A stretch of DNA of 42,888 nucleotides, taken from contig CAJWGN010000013.1 of NCBI GenBank assembly GCA_913031035.1, positions 1 to 42,888 on the forward strand, in the 5' to 3' direction. Positions 27,853-36,351 of this stretch are shown piece after piece. The notes below the pieces were generated by a model. That model was not told the DNA's origin. It worked only from the letters and a program-made list of their open reading frames with translations, and did no database searches. The position numbers and the translations under genes are program-made. The DNA is from an uncultured Gammaproteobacteria bacterium. Its GTDB lineage: Bacteria; Pseudomonadota; Gammaproteobacteria; Pseudomonadales; Pseudohongiellaceae. Every line of letters starts with the position of its first letter. Positions within the stretch are counted from its first letter, which is position 1.

Positions 27853-30390
27853 ATGAATCTTCGTCGATCTCGATTTGCCGTAGCACTCGTATTTTTTTAC
27901 GGAATACTTTTTTGTCAATTGGGAGTCTCTCAGGGTTCTGTGTATCCGGCTGCTAAGAGCGGTGGCAACTACATGCATAACTTTTATTTCCCGCCGTCTC
28001 CAAGCTCTACTCCCTGGGCGCCAGACTGGTCACCTGATGGGCAATGGCTGGCGACAGCCATGCAAGGCTCTATCTGGAAAGTGTCAGTTAATACTGGTAT
28101 CGCAGAGGAGCTGACTTATTCCCAGGCTTATCATTCGTCGCCAGACTGGTCACCCGATGGTCGCTGGATTATTTACACAGCCGATTACAGCCATAAGCGA
28201 ATTCAGCTTGAGGTTTTAGACACCGATACCGGTGAGGTCACCAAACTCACTGACGATCAGGCCATTTACACCGACCCTGTTTTTTCTCCCGACGGCAGTA
28301 AGGTGGCTTATGTCTCCACCAACCCAAACGGGTACTTTAATCTCTTCGTGCGCGAAATCGAAAACGGACGCTGGGCAGGCGATGCAGTAGCGGTTAGTAC
28401 CGATAATGATTATGGGCGCAGCCGACTGTATTTTGGAAACTGGGATATGCATATCACCCCATCGTGGTTTCCAAATGGGAAGGAACTGCTAATTGTATCC
28501 AACCGAGATGTGCCATTGGGTTCTGGAAATGTGCTCCGAGTTCCAGCCATTGAGAACGGCATAGCGCAGGCGATTACCGTGCTTGCTGAGCAAACACTTT
28601 ACCGAACCCGTCCCGACGTCTCTATAGATGGTAAGCGCTTTGTTTACACCTCAACTAGCGGTTCGGCCGACCAATACAATAATCTCTACGTTCAGCCCAC
28701 TGCCGGCGGCGAGCCTTACAAAATGACTTTCTTCGCCCACGATGCTTTTCATCCTCGCTGGTCACCTGACGGGGAATGGATTGCCTTCATTTCTAATGAG
28801 GAGGGTTTGTCCCAGCTAAACCTGTTGGAAACCTATGGCGGCAAGCAAATTAAGCTAGCAATTAAGGAGCAGCGCTATAAGCGCCCGATGGGAACTTTAA
28901 AGGTGCGAGTGACGGAGGCAGGCAGTGCGGCAGTGACCCCGAACCGTGTTCATTTGAATGGCAGTGATGACAAATTTTACGCACCCAATAACGCCTATGC
29001 GCGTGTGAACGGTCAAAAGGATCAGATGTTTCACAACACGGGAGAATTTGAGTTACAGCTTCCTGTTGGCGAGACAGAATTAACTATTGTTAAAGGCTTT
29101 GAATTGTTTCCTCAGAACGTGACTGCCAACATTGTTGCCGGCGAGGTTGTGCAGCTAAACATCGAGCTAGAGCGTTTGACGGATATGGGGGCGAAAGGGT
29201 GGTACAGCGCGTCAACGCATGTGCATTCAAATTATGGCGGAAATCTTCATAACACGCTAGAAAACCTGATGATGATGTCCAGAGCGGAAGATCAGGATTT
29301 GGTTTTAGAACAGGTGGCCAATAAAGACAACCGAATTCTCGACTACCATTATTTTGTTCCGGGAGGGGGCGCGCATCCAATCTCCGAGCCTGATCTTATC
29401 GTTGTGGTTGGACAGGAATATAGGCCACCGTTCTATGGTCATGTTTTTATGTACGGATTGAAAGAGCATTTAATTTCGCCTTTCGTAACCGGTTATGAAG
29501 GGACTGCGATCGAAAGCCTTTATCCAAGTAACACTGACATGTTTTTGAAAGCCAAGGCTCAAGGTGCTGTGGTCGGCTATGTCCATCCATTCGGTGGAGA
29601 ATCAGATCCGCTGCTTGGAAACTTAGGCGGGGGCAAGGGTTTTATGGTGGATGCTGCACTGGAGACAACCGACGCTCTGGAGTGGTCGGATGCTAACCGA
29701 GCAGGTTTTTTCCCTTTATATGCAGTCTGGAATAACGGGCTGAGAATCACCGCAACTGGGGGGGAGGATTCAATAAGCTCACTTCACAGCAGCAAGCTGC
29801 TGGGCTCATTACGCACCTATGTTTACACCGGTAACCAAGGTCTAAGTATGGAGGCTTGGTTTGATTCGTTAAAAAAAGGCAAGGCTTTCGTAAGCTCTGG
29901 GCCTTTACTGGAATTAGAAATCAACGGATTAATGCCTGGAGATACTATTGATTTACCCGAAGAGGGCGGTGAGGTCGAGATGATTGGCCGTCTGCGCTCA
30001 GTAACGCCAATGGCTGATGTTGTTTTAGTGTGCAATGGACGAGAAATAGAGCGCTTTGATGTTCGTCGAGGGGCTGGAAATCTAGATTTGAGCACCCGTG
30101 TTTCAATTGATCGAAGCGGATGGTGTCATCTACGGGCAGAAGGTAATCCTGAGGATCGGTTTCCCATGGATATGGCCTATACGCAGGCGTTTACTAATCC
30201 AATCTGGTTTCAAGTGGGTGATAAACCGATTTTTAACCCTGAATCTGCAAGCTACGGTATTCGTTGGATCGACAAGCTTCAAGAACTGGCAGAAGCATGG
30301 CCAGGCTGGCGTTCAGAAGCGGAGCAGGCACATGTTTTTGGGCAGTTTGAGGAAGCTAGACAGGTTTATAGGCGCGGACTTAGTCAGTAG
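27853..30390 (+). CDS. Secreted TolB-like propeller fused to CehA/McbA-type metallohydrolase
   Basis: 845 residues with a signal peptide (about 1-27). Residues 50-330 carry at least five PD40/TolB propeller repeats (DWSPDGQWLA, DWSPDGRWIIYTA, FSPDGSKVAYVS, WSPDGEWIAFIS). Residues 350-440 look like a beta-rich linker. From about 449 a PHP-like metallohydrolase domain of the CehA/McbA family follows: STHVHSN (H456, H458), GQEYRPPFYGHV (E522, H530), VGYVHPFGGES (H578) and a later TGGEDS. These residues can bind a metal pair. It probably hydrolyses an ester, amide or phosphate in the periplasm; the substrate is unknown. It has its own GGAG site. It ends inside the convergent antiporter gene (11-base overlap). 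It splits the glycerol importer genes. Confidence 0.85.
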   Translation: MNLRRSRFAVALVFFYGILFCQLGVSQGSVYPAAKSGGNYMHNFYFPPSPSSTPWAPDWSPDGQWLATAMQGSIWKVSVNTGIAEELTYSQAYHSSPDWSPDGRWIIYTADYSHKRIQLEVLDTDTGEVTKLTDDQAIYTDPVFSPDGSKVAYVSTNPNGYFNLFVREIENGRWAGDAVAVSTDNDYGRSRLYFGNWDMHITPSWFPNGKELLIVSNRDVPLGSGNVLRVPAIENGIAQAITVLAEQTLYRTRPDVSIDGKRFVYTSTSGSADQYNNLYVQPTAGGEPYKMTFFAHDAFHPRWSPDGEWIAFISNEEGLSQLNLLETYGGKQIKLAIKEQRYKRPMGTLKVRVTEAGSAAVTPNRVHLNGSDDKFYAPNNAYARVNGQKDQMFHNTGEFELQLPVGETELTIVKGFELFPQNVTANIVAGEVVQLNIELERLTDMGAKGWYSASTHVHSNYGGNLHNTLENLMMMSRAEDQDLVLEQVANKDNRILDYHYFVPGGGAHPISEPDLIVVVGQEYRPPFYGHVFMYGLKEHLISPFVTGYEGTAIESLYPSNTDMFLKAKAQGAVVGYVHPFGGESDPLLGNLGGGKGFMVDAALETTDALEWSDANRAGFFPLYAVWNNGLRITATGGEDSISSLHSSKLLGSLRTYVYTGNQGLSMEAWFDSLKKGKAFVSSGPLLELEINGLMPGDTIDLPEEGGEVEMIGRLRSVTPMADVVLVCNGREIERFDVRRGAGNLDLSTRVSIDRSGWCHLRAEGNPEDRFPMDMAYTQAFTNPIWFQVGDKPIFNPESASYGIRWIDKLQELAEAWPGWRSEAEQAHVFGQFEEARQVYRRGLSQ

Positions 30391-31804
30391 CCTTTTTTAC
30401 CGGAGGGGTGGTTTTTGGTTTGAGAAGGCCAACCCCAAGAGCCGCCATGGCGACAGCGACTATGGCATTGAGGTAGTTGAAAAAGGCATAAGGTGCGTAG
30501 GCAACAACATCTACTCCTAGAGTAGTGGCATAAAATGCACCAGCTGTTGTCCATGGAATAAGGCCGGTTGTCATGGTGGAGCCTTCCTCGACTGAGCGCG
30601 AAAGAATGGCGCTCTCCAAGTTTTGCTGCTCATATTTGGGCTTGAAGAGTTGGCAGCTCAGTATAATTGAAATATAGGCCTCTCCCATTGCGATGTTGCC
30701 GAGGAAACCGGACACGATGGTTGTGGCAACAAGAGTGGCAGTGCGCTGCACCTTTGAGATTATCCCTGCAAGCAGAGCCGTGAGAAACCCGGCTCCGTGT
30801 AAAATCCCTCCTAAGGCGATAGCCATTAATGCCAGCAGTAAGGTCCAGCTCATACTGCTAATGCCGCCGCGGCCAAGTAAGGAGTCCAGATTTTGAATGC
30901 CAGTAGATTCCGGCATGTTTTCCCACAAGGCATTGAGAACAGAGATTGGACTCTCTCCTTGGTAAGCAATCGCTATCAGCACGGCCAGCATAATGCTGCA
31001 CGACATGGTTACCTCAGCGGCAACTTTTCGAATGCTCAACGTGGCCAACAATATCAGAGGCAGCAGCGTTATCAGCGGAGTAAGGCTGTAGTGGTTGGCA
31101 AGAGCAGTTTGAATTGATGTCACCTCTGTAAGTTCTAGATTTTGATCTCCGTAGTTCATCCCTATCATTAAAAATATAAAGAAGGTCAAAATAAAGGTGG
31201 GCGCCGTTGTGAAAAGCATGGAGTAAATGTGTCGATAGAGATTGGTGCCGGCACTCATAGCAGCGAGATTGGTTGTATCCGAAATAGGGGACATCTTATC
31301 GCCGAAAGTGGCACCGCAAACGATCATGCCAGCGACCAGAGGCAGAGGAATATTCATGGCAGAGCCGATGCCTATGAAAACCACGCCCAAAGTACCCACC
31401 GTACCCCAAGATGTTCCGGTCGCTACCGACATCAGGGCGCATAGCAGCATTCCCACTGCTAAAAATAAGCTTGGGCTAAGCCAGCTGAGACCGTAATACA
31501 TCAAGGTGGCGATGGTTCCACTGTGCATGAAACTTGATATCACCATCCCGATAAGTATAAATATATAAACGGCAGGCATCGCTCGTACGAGGGCGCCGTT
31601 CATCAGCTCCCGTATCTGTAAATAGTCGTATCCAAGGCTATAGGCGTGAAGCCCTGCCCACAGCAGGCATAGAAACATCAGTACATGCAGGCTGATACCT
31701 AGGCCGAAGAGTCCCCCTGCAATAGTGATGACAATCACGTTAAAGCAGATAAGGGACTGCAAAAAACTTGGGGGGCGATGAAAAATGGGTGTTATCTCAG
31801 ACAT
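30380..31804 (-). CDS. NhaC-family Na+/H+ antiporter
   Basis: 474 residues from ATG 31804 (a TTG at 31825 is an alternative, neither has a strong ribosome-binding site). It has about eleven membrane segments. The motifs GTSWGTVGTLGVVF and CGATFGDKMSPISDTTNLAAM are those of the NhaC/ion transporter superfamily. It may export sodium or swap organic substrates for protons. It is convergent with the hydrolase gene and divergent from glpU, so it sits as a separate unit within the glycerol locus. Confidence 0.88.
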   Translation of the reverse strand: MSEITPIFHRPPSFLQSLICFNVIVITIAGGLFGLGISLHVLMFLCLLWAGLHAYSLGYDYLQIRELMNGALVRAMPAVYIFILIGMVISSFMHSGTIATLMYYGLSWLSPSLFLAVGMLLCALMSVATGTSWGTVGTLGVVFIGIGSAMNIPLPLVAGMIVCGATFGDKMSPISDTTNLAAMSAGTNLYRHIYSMLFTTAPTFILTFFIFLMIGMNYGDQNLELTEVTSIQTALANHYSLTPLITLLPLILLATLSIRKVAAEVTMSCSIMLAVLIAIAYQGESPISVLNALWENMPESTGIQNLDSLLGRGGISSMSWTLLLALMAIALGGILHGAGFLTALLAGIISKVQRTATLVATTIVSGFLGNIAMGEAYISIILSCQLFKPKYEQQNLESAILSRSVEEGSTMTTGLIPWTTAGAFYATTLGVDVVAYAPYAFFNYLNAIVAVAMAALGVGLLKPKTTPPVKKATD

Positions 31805-31900
31805 TGGGACATAGCATATAAACAATTGGGGTAAGTGTAAAATTTTGCTAAGCTCAAAGCCCTATTTAATTACCAGTTAATCCTGTATCGAGGCTCAATA

Positions 31901-32182
31901 ATGGACTTATCGTGGATGGCGTGGACACAGCCCACCGCCACTTTCTTCCTCAGCATTGCCACTTTTATCTTAGCGATGTCAGTTTGGGAGTATTTTAGTC
32001 CGGGGGGCGACCCTCGTGTTGGCATATTGCGCTTTGAAACTACTCGGGGAGACCGGTTATTTATAACCCTGTTAGGCAGTGCCTTTATCTGTTTGGGATG
32101 GCTCGGCCTAGCAAGCCTAAGCCTATGGTGGGCGCTAGGGGTTTGTGCTTTGTTTGGGTTATTGGTTTTTCTGTTCGTTTAA
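31901..32182 (+). CDS. glpU: GlpU-like small membrane protein (DUF2160)
   Basis: 93 residues with three hydrophobic segments. The pattern MAWTQPTATFFLSIA, VWEYFSP, TTRGDRLFITLLG and LWWALGV is that of the DUF2160 family found between the permeases and binding protein of glycerol ABC operons (GlpU). Its biochemical role is not known; it may be an accessory membrane part of the importer. glpV follows after 61 bases. It is divergent from the antiporter gene, 96 bases apart, so glpU-glpV probably has its own promoter here. Confidence 0.87.
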   Translation: MDLSWMAWTQPTATFFLSIATFILAMSVWEYFSPGGDPRVGILRFETTRGDRLFITLLGSAFICLGWLGLASLSLWWALGVCALFGLLVFLFV

Positions 32183-32243
32183 CACGTTTATCGTTAATAC
32201 AACTCTCGTTAATACAACCACGCAATTCGGCGTTGAGGTTCAC

Positions 32244-33953
32244 ATGTTTAGACTAGTTTCTGTTCGATCACGACTTTCAGCAGCAATATTTATGGTGGCT
32301 GCAGTTAATGCCTATGCAGATATTGATGATGTTAGCCAATGGCTACCCGAATTTCAGCCATCAACGCTTAGCCAAGAGCAGCAGATGGAGGAAATGGCTT
32401 GGTTTGTAGAGGCGGCGAAGCCATTCGTGGGTATGAGAATCAAAGTCGTCTCAGAGACCATTACAACCCATGAGTATGAGTCACAGACTCTGGCCAAGGC
32501 TTTTAGCGAGATGACTGGCATAGAAGTTACCCATGACCTTATCGGCGAAGGTGATGTGGTTGAAAAGCTTCAAACTCAGATGCAGTCTGGGGAGAATATT
32601 TACGATGCCTATGTCAATGATTCTGACTTGATAGGCACGCACTTTCGGTATCAGCAGGTTCGTAATTTAACAGATTGGATGGCGGGAGAGGGGGCAGACG
32701 TCACATCTCCAACCTTGGATCTGGAAGACTTTATCGGTCTGTCATTTACCACAGGTCCAGATGGGAAAGTTTACCAGCTGCCCAGCCAGCAGTTCGCTAA
32801 TCTTTATTGGTTTCGGTATGACTGGTTCACTGATCCCGCAATAAAACAGCAGTTTCAGGATAAGTACGGATATGAATTGGGTGTTCCTGTTAACTGGTCG
32901 GCCTATGAGGATATTGCTGACTTTTTCACCAATGATGTAGGTGAAATCGACGGCCAGCGAGTTTATGGTCATATGGACTACGGCAAGAAAGATCCCTCTT
33001 TAGGATGGCGCTTTACTGATGCGTGGTTGTCAATGGCAGGAGCAGGAGACGCGGGCATTCCTAATGGTCTTCCGGTAGATGAATGGGGTATTCGTGTAGA
33101 AGGCTGTAGCCCGGTTGGATCTACTGTGGAGCGAGGTGGCGCTACCGATGGTCCTGCTGCAGTTTACTCAGTGACCAAATACATTGACTGGTTGCAAAAT
33201 TACGCTCCGCCAGAGGCTTCAGGGATGGTGTTTAGCGAGGCCGGCCCAGTGCCAGCGCAAGGCAACATTGCTCAGCAGATATTTTGGTATACAACTTTTA
33301 CAGCAGACATGGTTCGACCTGGGCTGCCTGTGATGAACGATGACGGCACCCCTAAATGGCGAATGGCACCTTCACCCCATGGGGCTTATTGGGAAGAAGG
33401 TCAGAAATTGGGGTATCAAGACACAGGTGCTTGGACGCTAATGAACTCCACGCCGACCGATCGCGCGAAGGCGGCCTGGCTTTACGCACAGTTTGTTACT
33501 TCGAAGACAGTATCGCTTAAGAAAAGTCATGTTGGTCTTACCGTTATCCGTGATTCGGATATACGTCACGAAAGCTTTACCGAGCGCTCCGCTGAGTTAG
33601 GTGGTTTGGTCGAGTTTTACCGCTCTCCAGCGCGTGTTCAGTGGACTCCTACCGGCACCAACGTTCCTGACTATCCCCGATTGGCCCAGCTGTGGTGGCA
33701 GAACATAGGGGATGCATCATCTGGTGCTAAATCGCCGCAGGAAGCGATGACAGCCTTGGCCGTAGCTCAAGAAAGGTTGATGCAGAGATTGGAGCGCGCC
33801 GACGTATTGGGGGAATGTGGCCCCAAACTAAATGAAAGACGCAGCCGTGAGTATTGGCTTTCCCAACCGGGAGCACCGAAACAGAAACTAGCGAATGAGA
33901 AGCCCGCACCGATCACCATCGATTATGATGAGCTGGTTCGCAGTTGGCAGTAG
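32244..33953 (+). CDS. glpV: Glycerol ABC importer substrate-binding protein GlpV-like
   Basis: 569 residues from ATG 32244, behind GAGG at five bases. The frame extends upstream to 32145, but that part overlaps glpU and lacks a signal. The signal peptide MFRLVSVRSRLSAAIFMVAA ends near AYA/DIDD. It is a large periplasmic binding protein of the extracellular solute-binding family 1, of the length known for GlpV; the segments MRIKVVSETITTHEYES and YQDTGAWTLMNSTPTDRAKA are seen. It should hand glycerol to GlpPQ. The hydrolase gene follows 55 bases later. Confidence 0.87.
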   Translation: MFRLVSVRSRLSAAIFMVAAVNAYADIDDVSQWLPEFQPSTLSQEQQMEEMAWFVEAAKPFVGMRIKVVSETITTHEYESQTLAKAFSEMTGIEVTHDLIGEGDVVEKLQTQMQSGENIYDAYVNDSDLIGTHFRYQQVRNLTDWMAGEGADVTSPTLDLEDFIGLSFTTGPDGKVYQLPSQQFANLYWFRYDWFTDPAIKQQFQDKYGYELGVPVNWSAYEDIADFFTNDVGEIDGQRVYGHMDYGKKDPSLGWRFTDAWLSMAGAGDAGIPNGLPVDEWGIRVEGCSPVGSTVERGGATDGPAAVYSVTKYIDWLQNYAPPEASGMVFSEAGPVPAQGNIAQQIFWYTTFTADMVRPGLPVMNDDGTPKWRMAPSPHGAYWEEGQKLGYQDTGAWTLMNSTPTDRAKAAWLYAQFVTSKTVSLKKSHVGLTVIRDSDIRHESFTERSAELGGLVEFYRSPARVQWTPTGTNVPDYPRLAQLWWQNIGDASSGAKSPQEAMTALAVAQERLMQRLERADVLGECGPKLNERRSREYWLSQPGAPKQKLANEKPAPITIDYDELVRSWQ

Positions 33954-34008
33954 CGCGAGCTTGGTGAGCACCTACTAGTAAAGAGTGGAAATAGGAAATA
34001 GGAAAGCC

Positions 34009-35427
34009 ATGAGGATTATCAGAATGTGCCGATCACAACTTCCGATGGCAGCGCTTATTTTCGCGCTGCAGATTTCATATAGTGGCGCGCTATCAGCCGC
34101 TGTACCCGAAGCTGTGATTAATGGCCCGATTCCGCTTGACCCGCAGGGCCATCCTTCTCTAAATATGATCTACAGTGCCTCGGCTATCGAGCTTGCGAGT
34201 CGAGGTTACGTAGAGGAGGAGTTTTTTATTGAGGGTTCTGCGAATCGGTATTCTAATTTTGAGATGGAGGATTCAGTAATCGTAGATTCTGGACACCGCT
34301 ATAAAACGCGGTTGATTGTCCGTCGTCCAAAGTCTGCGGCGCAGTTTAATGGTGTTGTAGTGGTCGAGTGGATTAACGTCACTGGCGGGCCTGATAAAGA
34401 CATCGACTGGTGGCAGTCAGGCGAACATTTTATTCGCAACGGCTATGCTTATGTGGCGGTTTCCGCTCAGCAAATGGGCATTGATACCATGCAAACGTGG
34501 AGCTCGCAGAGATATTCAAGTCTGGATGTGACTCACGATGGAATGGCTACACGGGACGAGCTTTCTTATGATATTTTTTCAAGCGTGGGTAAAGCGATCA
34601 ATAGAACGGGGGAAACCTCAGGGAATTCGATTGATATTTTGAGCGGGCTCAAAGCCGAGCAAATTTTAGCAACTGGTCATTCCCAATCAGCATCTCGTCT
34701 GGCGATTTACCTGAATAACATTCATCCATTGGAGCCAGTTTATGATGGCGTCATGGTGCACGGGGGTGGCGGTAGAATTCGCGATGACCAAGATGTGAAG
34801 ATTTTTAAAATAATGGCCGAAACAGATATGCCTAGAAGAGCAGCAATGCCACAGCCCAATACTGAGACTTTTAGGCAGTGGGAAGTGGCAGGAACATCGC
34901 ACGTTGATGTGCCCTTTGAGATTGAGTACGGAAAAGTAGGTCGCTTAAGAGATGGGCTATCGTTGGTCGGTGTCACGCCGAGAAATTCCGGCTGCCAGTT
35001 GCCCGCTTACAGCACTGTCCCCTTTCGAGACGTTATGGATGCTGCCTTTAGCCGCCTGGTGACTTGGGTGAAAGAGGATGTTGCCCCACCTATAGGTGAG
35101 CCCTTGCAGGTCTTAAGGATGATGCCAGAGCTTGTATTCGCCAGAGACAAACATGGCAATGTGTTGGGAGGCATTCGCCTCGCTGAGCATGCGGTACCCA
35201 CTGCCACCAATACTGGCATGAATACTGGTGCTAACAGGTTTTGTTTTCTTTATGGATCCCATCAGCCTTTCGATGGGCCGACTTTGCAATCTCTGTATCC
35301 AAGCCATGCTGATTATCTAGGAAAAGTAACTGAAGTGGTGAATAAAAACCTAGCAGATGGATTTATTTTGCCAATAGCCGCCCAAAGAACCTTGCGTGAA
35401 GCCCAGCAATCGCAAATAGGCAGGTAG
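34009..35427 (+). CDS. Secreted alpha/beta hydrolase domain protein
   Basis: 472 residues from ATG 34009, behind AGGAAAG; an in-frame GTG at 33985 is less likely. It has a signal peptide (hydrophobic about 12-27, cleavage near SAA). The fold fits the alpha/beta hydrolase domain-containing family (Abhydrolase_10): VVVVEWINVTGGPD near the N-terminus, the nucleophile elbow ATGHSQSA with the catalytic serine, VMVHGGGG, and VAGTSHVD that holds the likely histidine. It would be an esterase or amidase in the periplasm. It is placed 55 bases after glpV on the same strand and may be co-transcribed with the importer. Confidence 0.85.
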   Translation: MRIIRMCRSQLPMAALIFALQISYSGALSAAVPEAVINGPIPLDPQGHPSLNMIYSASAIELASRGYVEEEFFIEGSANRYSNFEMEDSVIVDSGHRYKTRLIVRRPKSAAQFNGVVVVEWINVTGGPDKDIDWWQSGEHFIRNGYAYVAVSAQQMGIDTMQTWSSQRYSSLDVTHDGMATRDELSYDIFSSVGKAINRTGETSGNSIDILSGLKAEQILATGHSQSASRLAIYLNNIHPLEPVYDGVMVHGGGGRIRDDQDVKIFKIMAETDMPRRAAMPQPNTETFRQWEVAGTSHVDVPFEIEYGKVGRLRDGLSLVGVTPRNSGCQLPAYSTVPFRDVMDAAFSRLVTWVKEDVAPPIGEPLQVLRMMPELVFARDKHGNVLGGIRLAEHAVPTATNTGMNTGANRFCFLYGSHQPFDGPTLQSLYPSHADYLGKVTEVVNKNLADGFILPIAAQRTLREAQQSQIGR

Positions 35428-35474
35428 ATACCAATAGTAAGCCACTAATTAGTTGTGATGCTGCGTGCGCAGCG

Positions 35475-35966
35475 TTACTTAAGCCGTTCGGCGAGTGCTG
35501 CGCAGCGTGCATTCCAAATTCTTTTAATGCTTTCCTTTTGGTCATTTAGAGCCGGGTCAAGTTTCATAGCGAACTTCATTTTTGTCTTGTCACCGTCCTC
35601 TTCAAAACGCAGGCTAATTTGACTGCGGCGATCTTCCCTTCCATCTTTAATCCAACTGAACACTAAATGATTTGGGATTTTTAATTCTAAATATTCGCCA
35701 CTATAGCGGATGTGATTGCCTTTCTTCTCAACTGTAAAAGTATAGTCTCCACCTTTTCGAACGGTGTTGTCTAGGCTAACTATTTTTTCTCCAGCGATTT
35801 CCTTATTAAACATCCACTTGCCAATAAAGACAGGTATCAACCATTGATCGAATACTTTTTGAGTGTTGGCTTGAAAAGTCTTGGTAATAGTAAAGCTGGC
35901 AGGCTTTTCCTTAGCGGCCGGGGTCGGAGGGACTTCCCCAAACATAGAAATTTGATCAGATGCCAT
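35475..35966 (-). CDS. SRPBCC (AHSA1-like) domain protein
   Basis: 163 residues. After a 25-residue N-terminal lead it has the START-like AHSA1 fold: ITKTFQANTQKVFDQWLIP, KIPNHLVFSWIKDG and the closing helix SIKRIWNARCAALAERLK. There is no signal peptide, so it stays in the cytoplasm. The ATG directly follows the stop of the cytochrome gene (TAAATG), so it belongs to the sulfite dehydrogenase operon. The ligand is unknown; such domains bind lipids or hydrophobic compounds. Confidence 0.85.
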   Translation of the reverse strand: MASDQISMFGEVPPTPAAKEKPASFTITKTFQANTQKVFDQWLIPVFIGKWMFNKEIAGEKIVSLDNTVRKGGDYTFTVEKKGNHIRYSGEYLELKIPNHLVFSWIKDGREDRRSQISLRFEEDGDKTKMKFAMKLDPALNDQKESIKRIWNARCAALAERLK

Positions 35967-36341
35967 TTAGTTAACGCTCTCTAAAGGGTTAATAGGCATT
36001 AGATGAGCGGCCAAACCACTCCTTCTACTGGCGTCTTTCTGACCATAATTAGCAGCGAGATAGCCAAGGATGGCATTTTCAGTTTTGTTACTCAATTGTG
36101 CCAAGCCTTGAGTTTCTTGCATCCAAAGAATTCGGCTTTTCCAAACCTCACGATTGCCTGAATTTTGGGTGATCATTTGAGCGGAATGACACTTTGTGCA
36201 ATTTGCTTGCACCTCCTCCCAGCCGGTTGCTTGAATCAATCCGCTTACTCGGTCTGCTGAATCTTGCGCGGATAACTGTGTGCCCAACGTTATTGCAATG
36301 AATGCAATAACTAGGGTCGTGCTTTTATGGATTAATTTCAT
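35967..36341 (-). CDS. sorB: Monohaem cytochrome c, SorB-like
   Basis: 124 residues with a signal peptide (about 1-25, cleavage after LSA). One haem site CTKCH is at residues 48-52, and the downstream WKSRILWMQETQGL supplies a probable methionine axial ligand (M74). This pattern is that of SorB and related sulfite:cytochrome c partners. It lies 10 bases after the molybdoenzyme gene, so it most likely takes the electrons from it in the periplasm. Confidence 0.82.
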   Translation of the reverse strand: MKLIHKSTTLVIAFIAITLGTQLSAQDSADRVSGLIQATGWEEVQANCTKCHSAQMITQNSGNREVWKSRILWMQETQGLAQLSNKTENAILGYLAANYGQKDASRRSGLAAHLMPINPLESVN

Positions 36342-36351
36342 GTTGATTCAC

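Noticed and set aside
32145-32243. N-terminal extension of GlpV
   Set aside because: It would overlap glpU and place residues ahead of a perfect signal peptide; GAGG before ATG 32244 decides the start.
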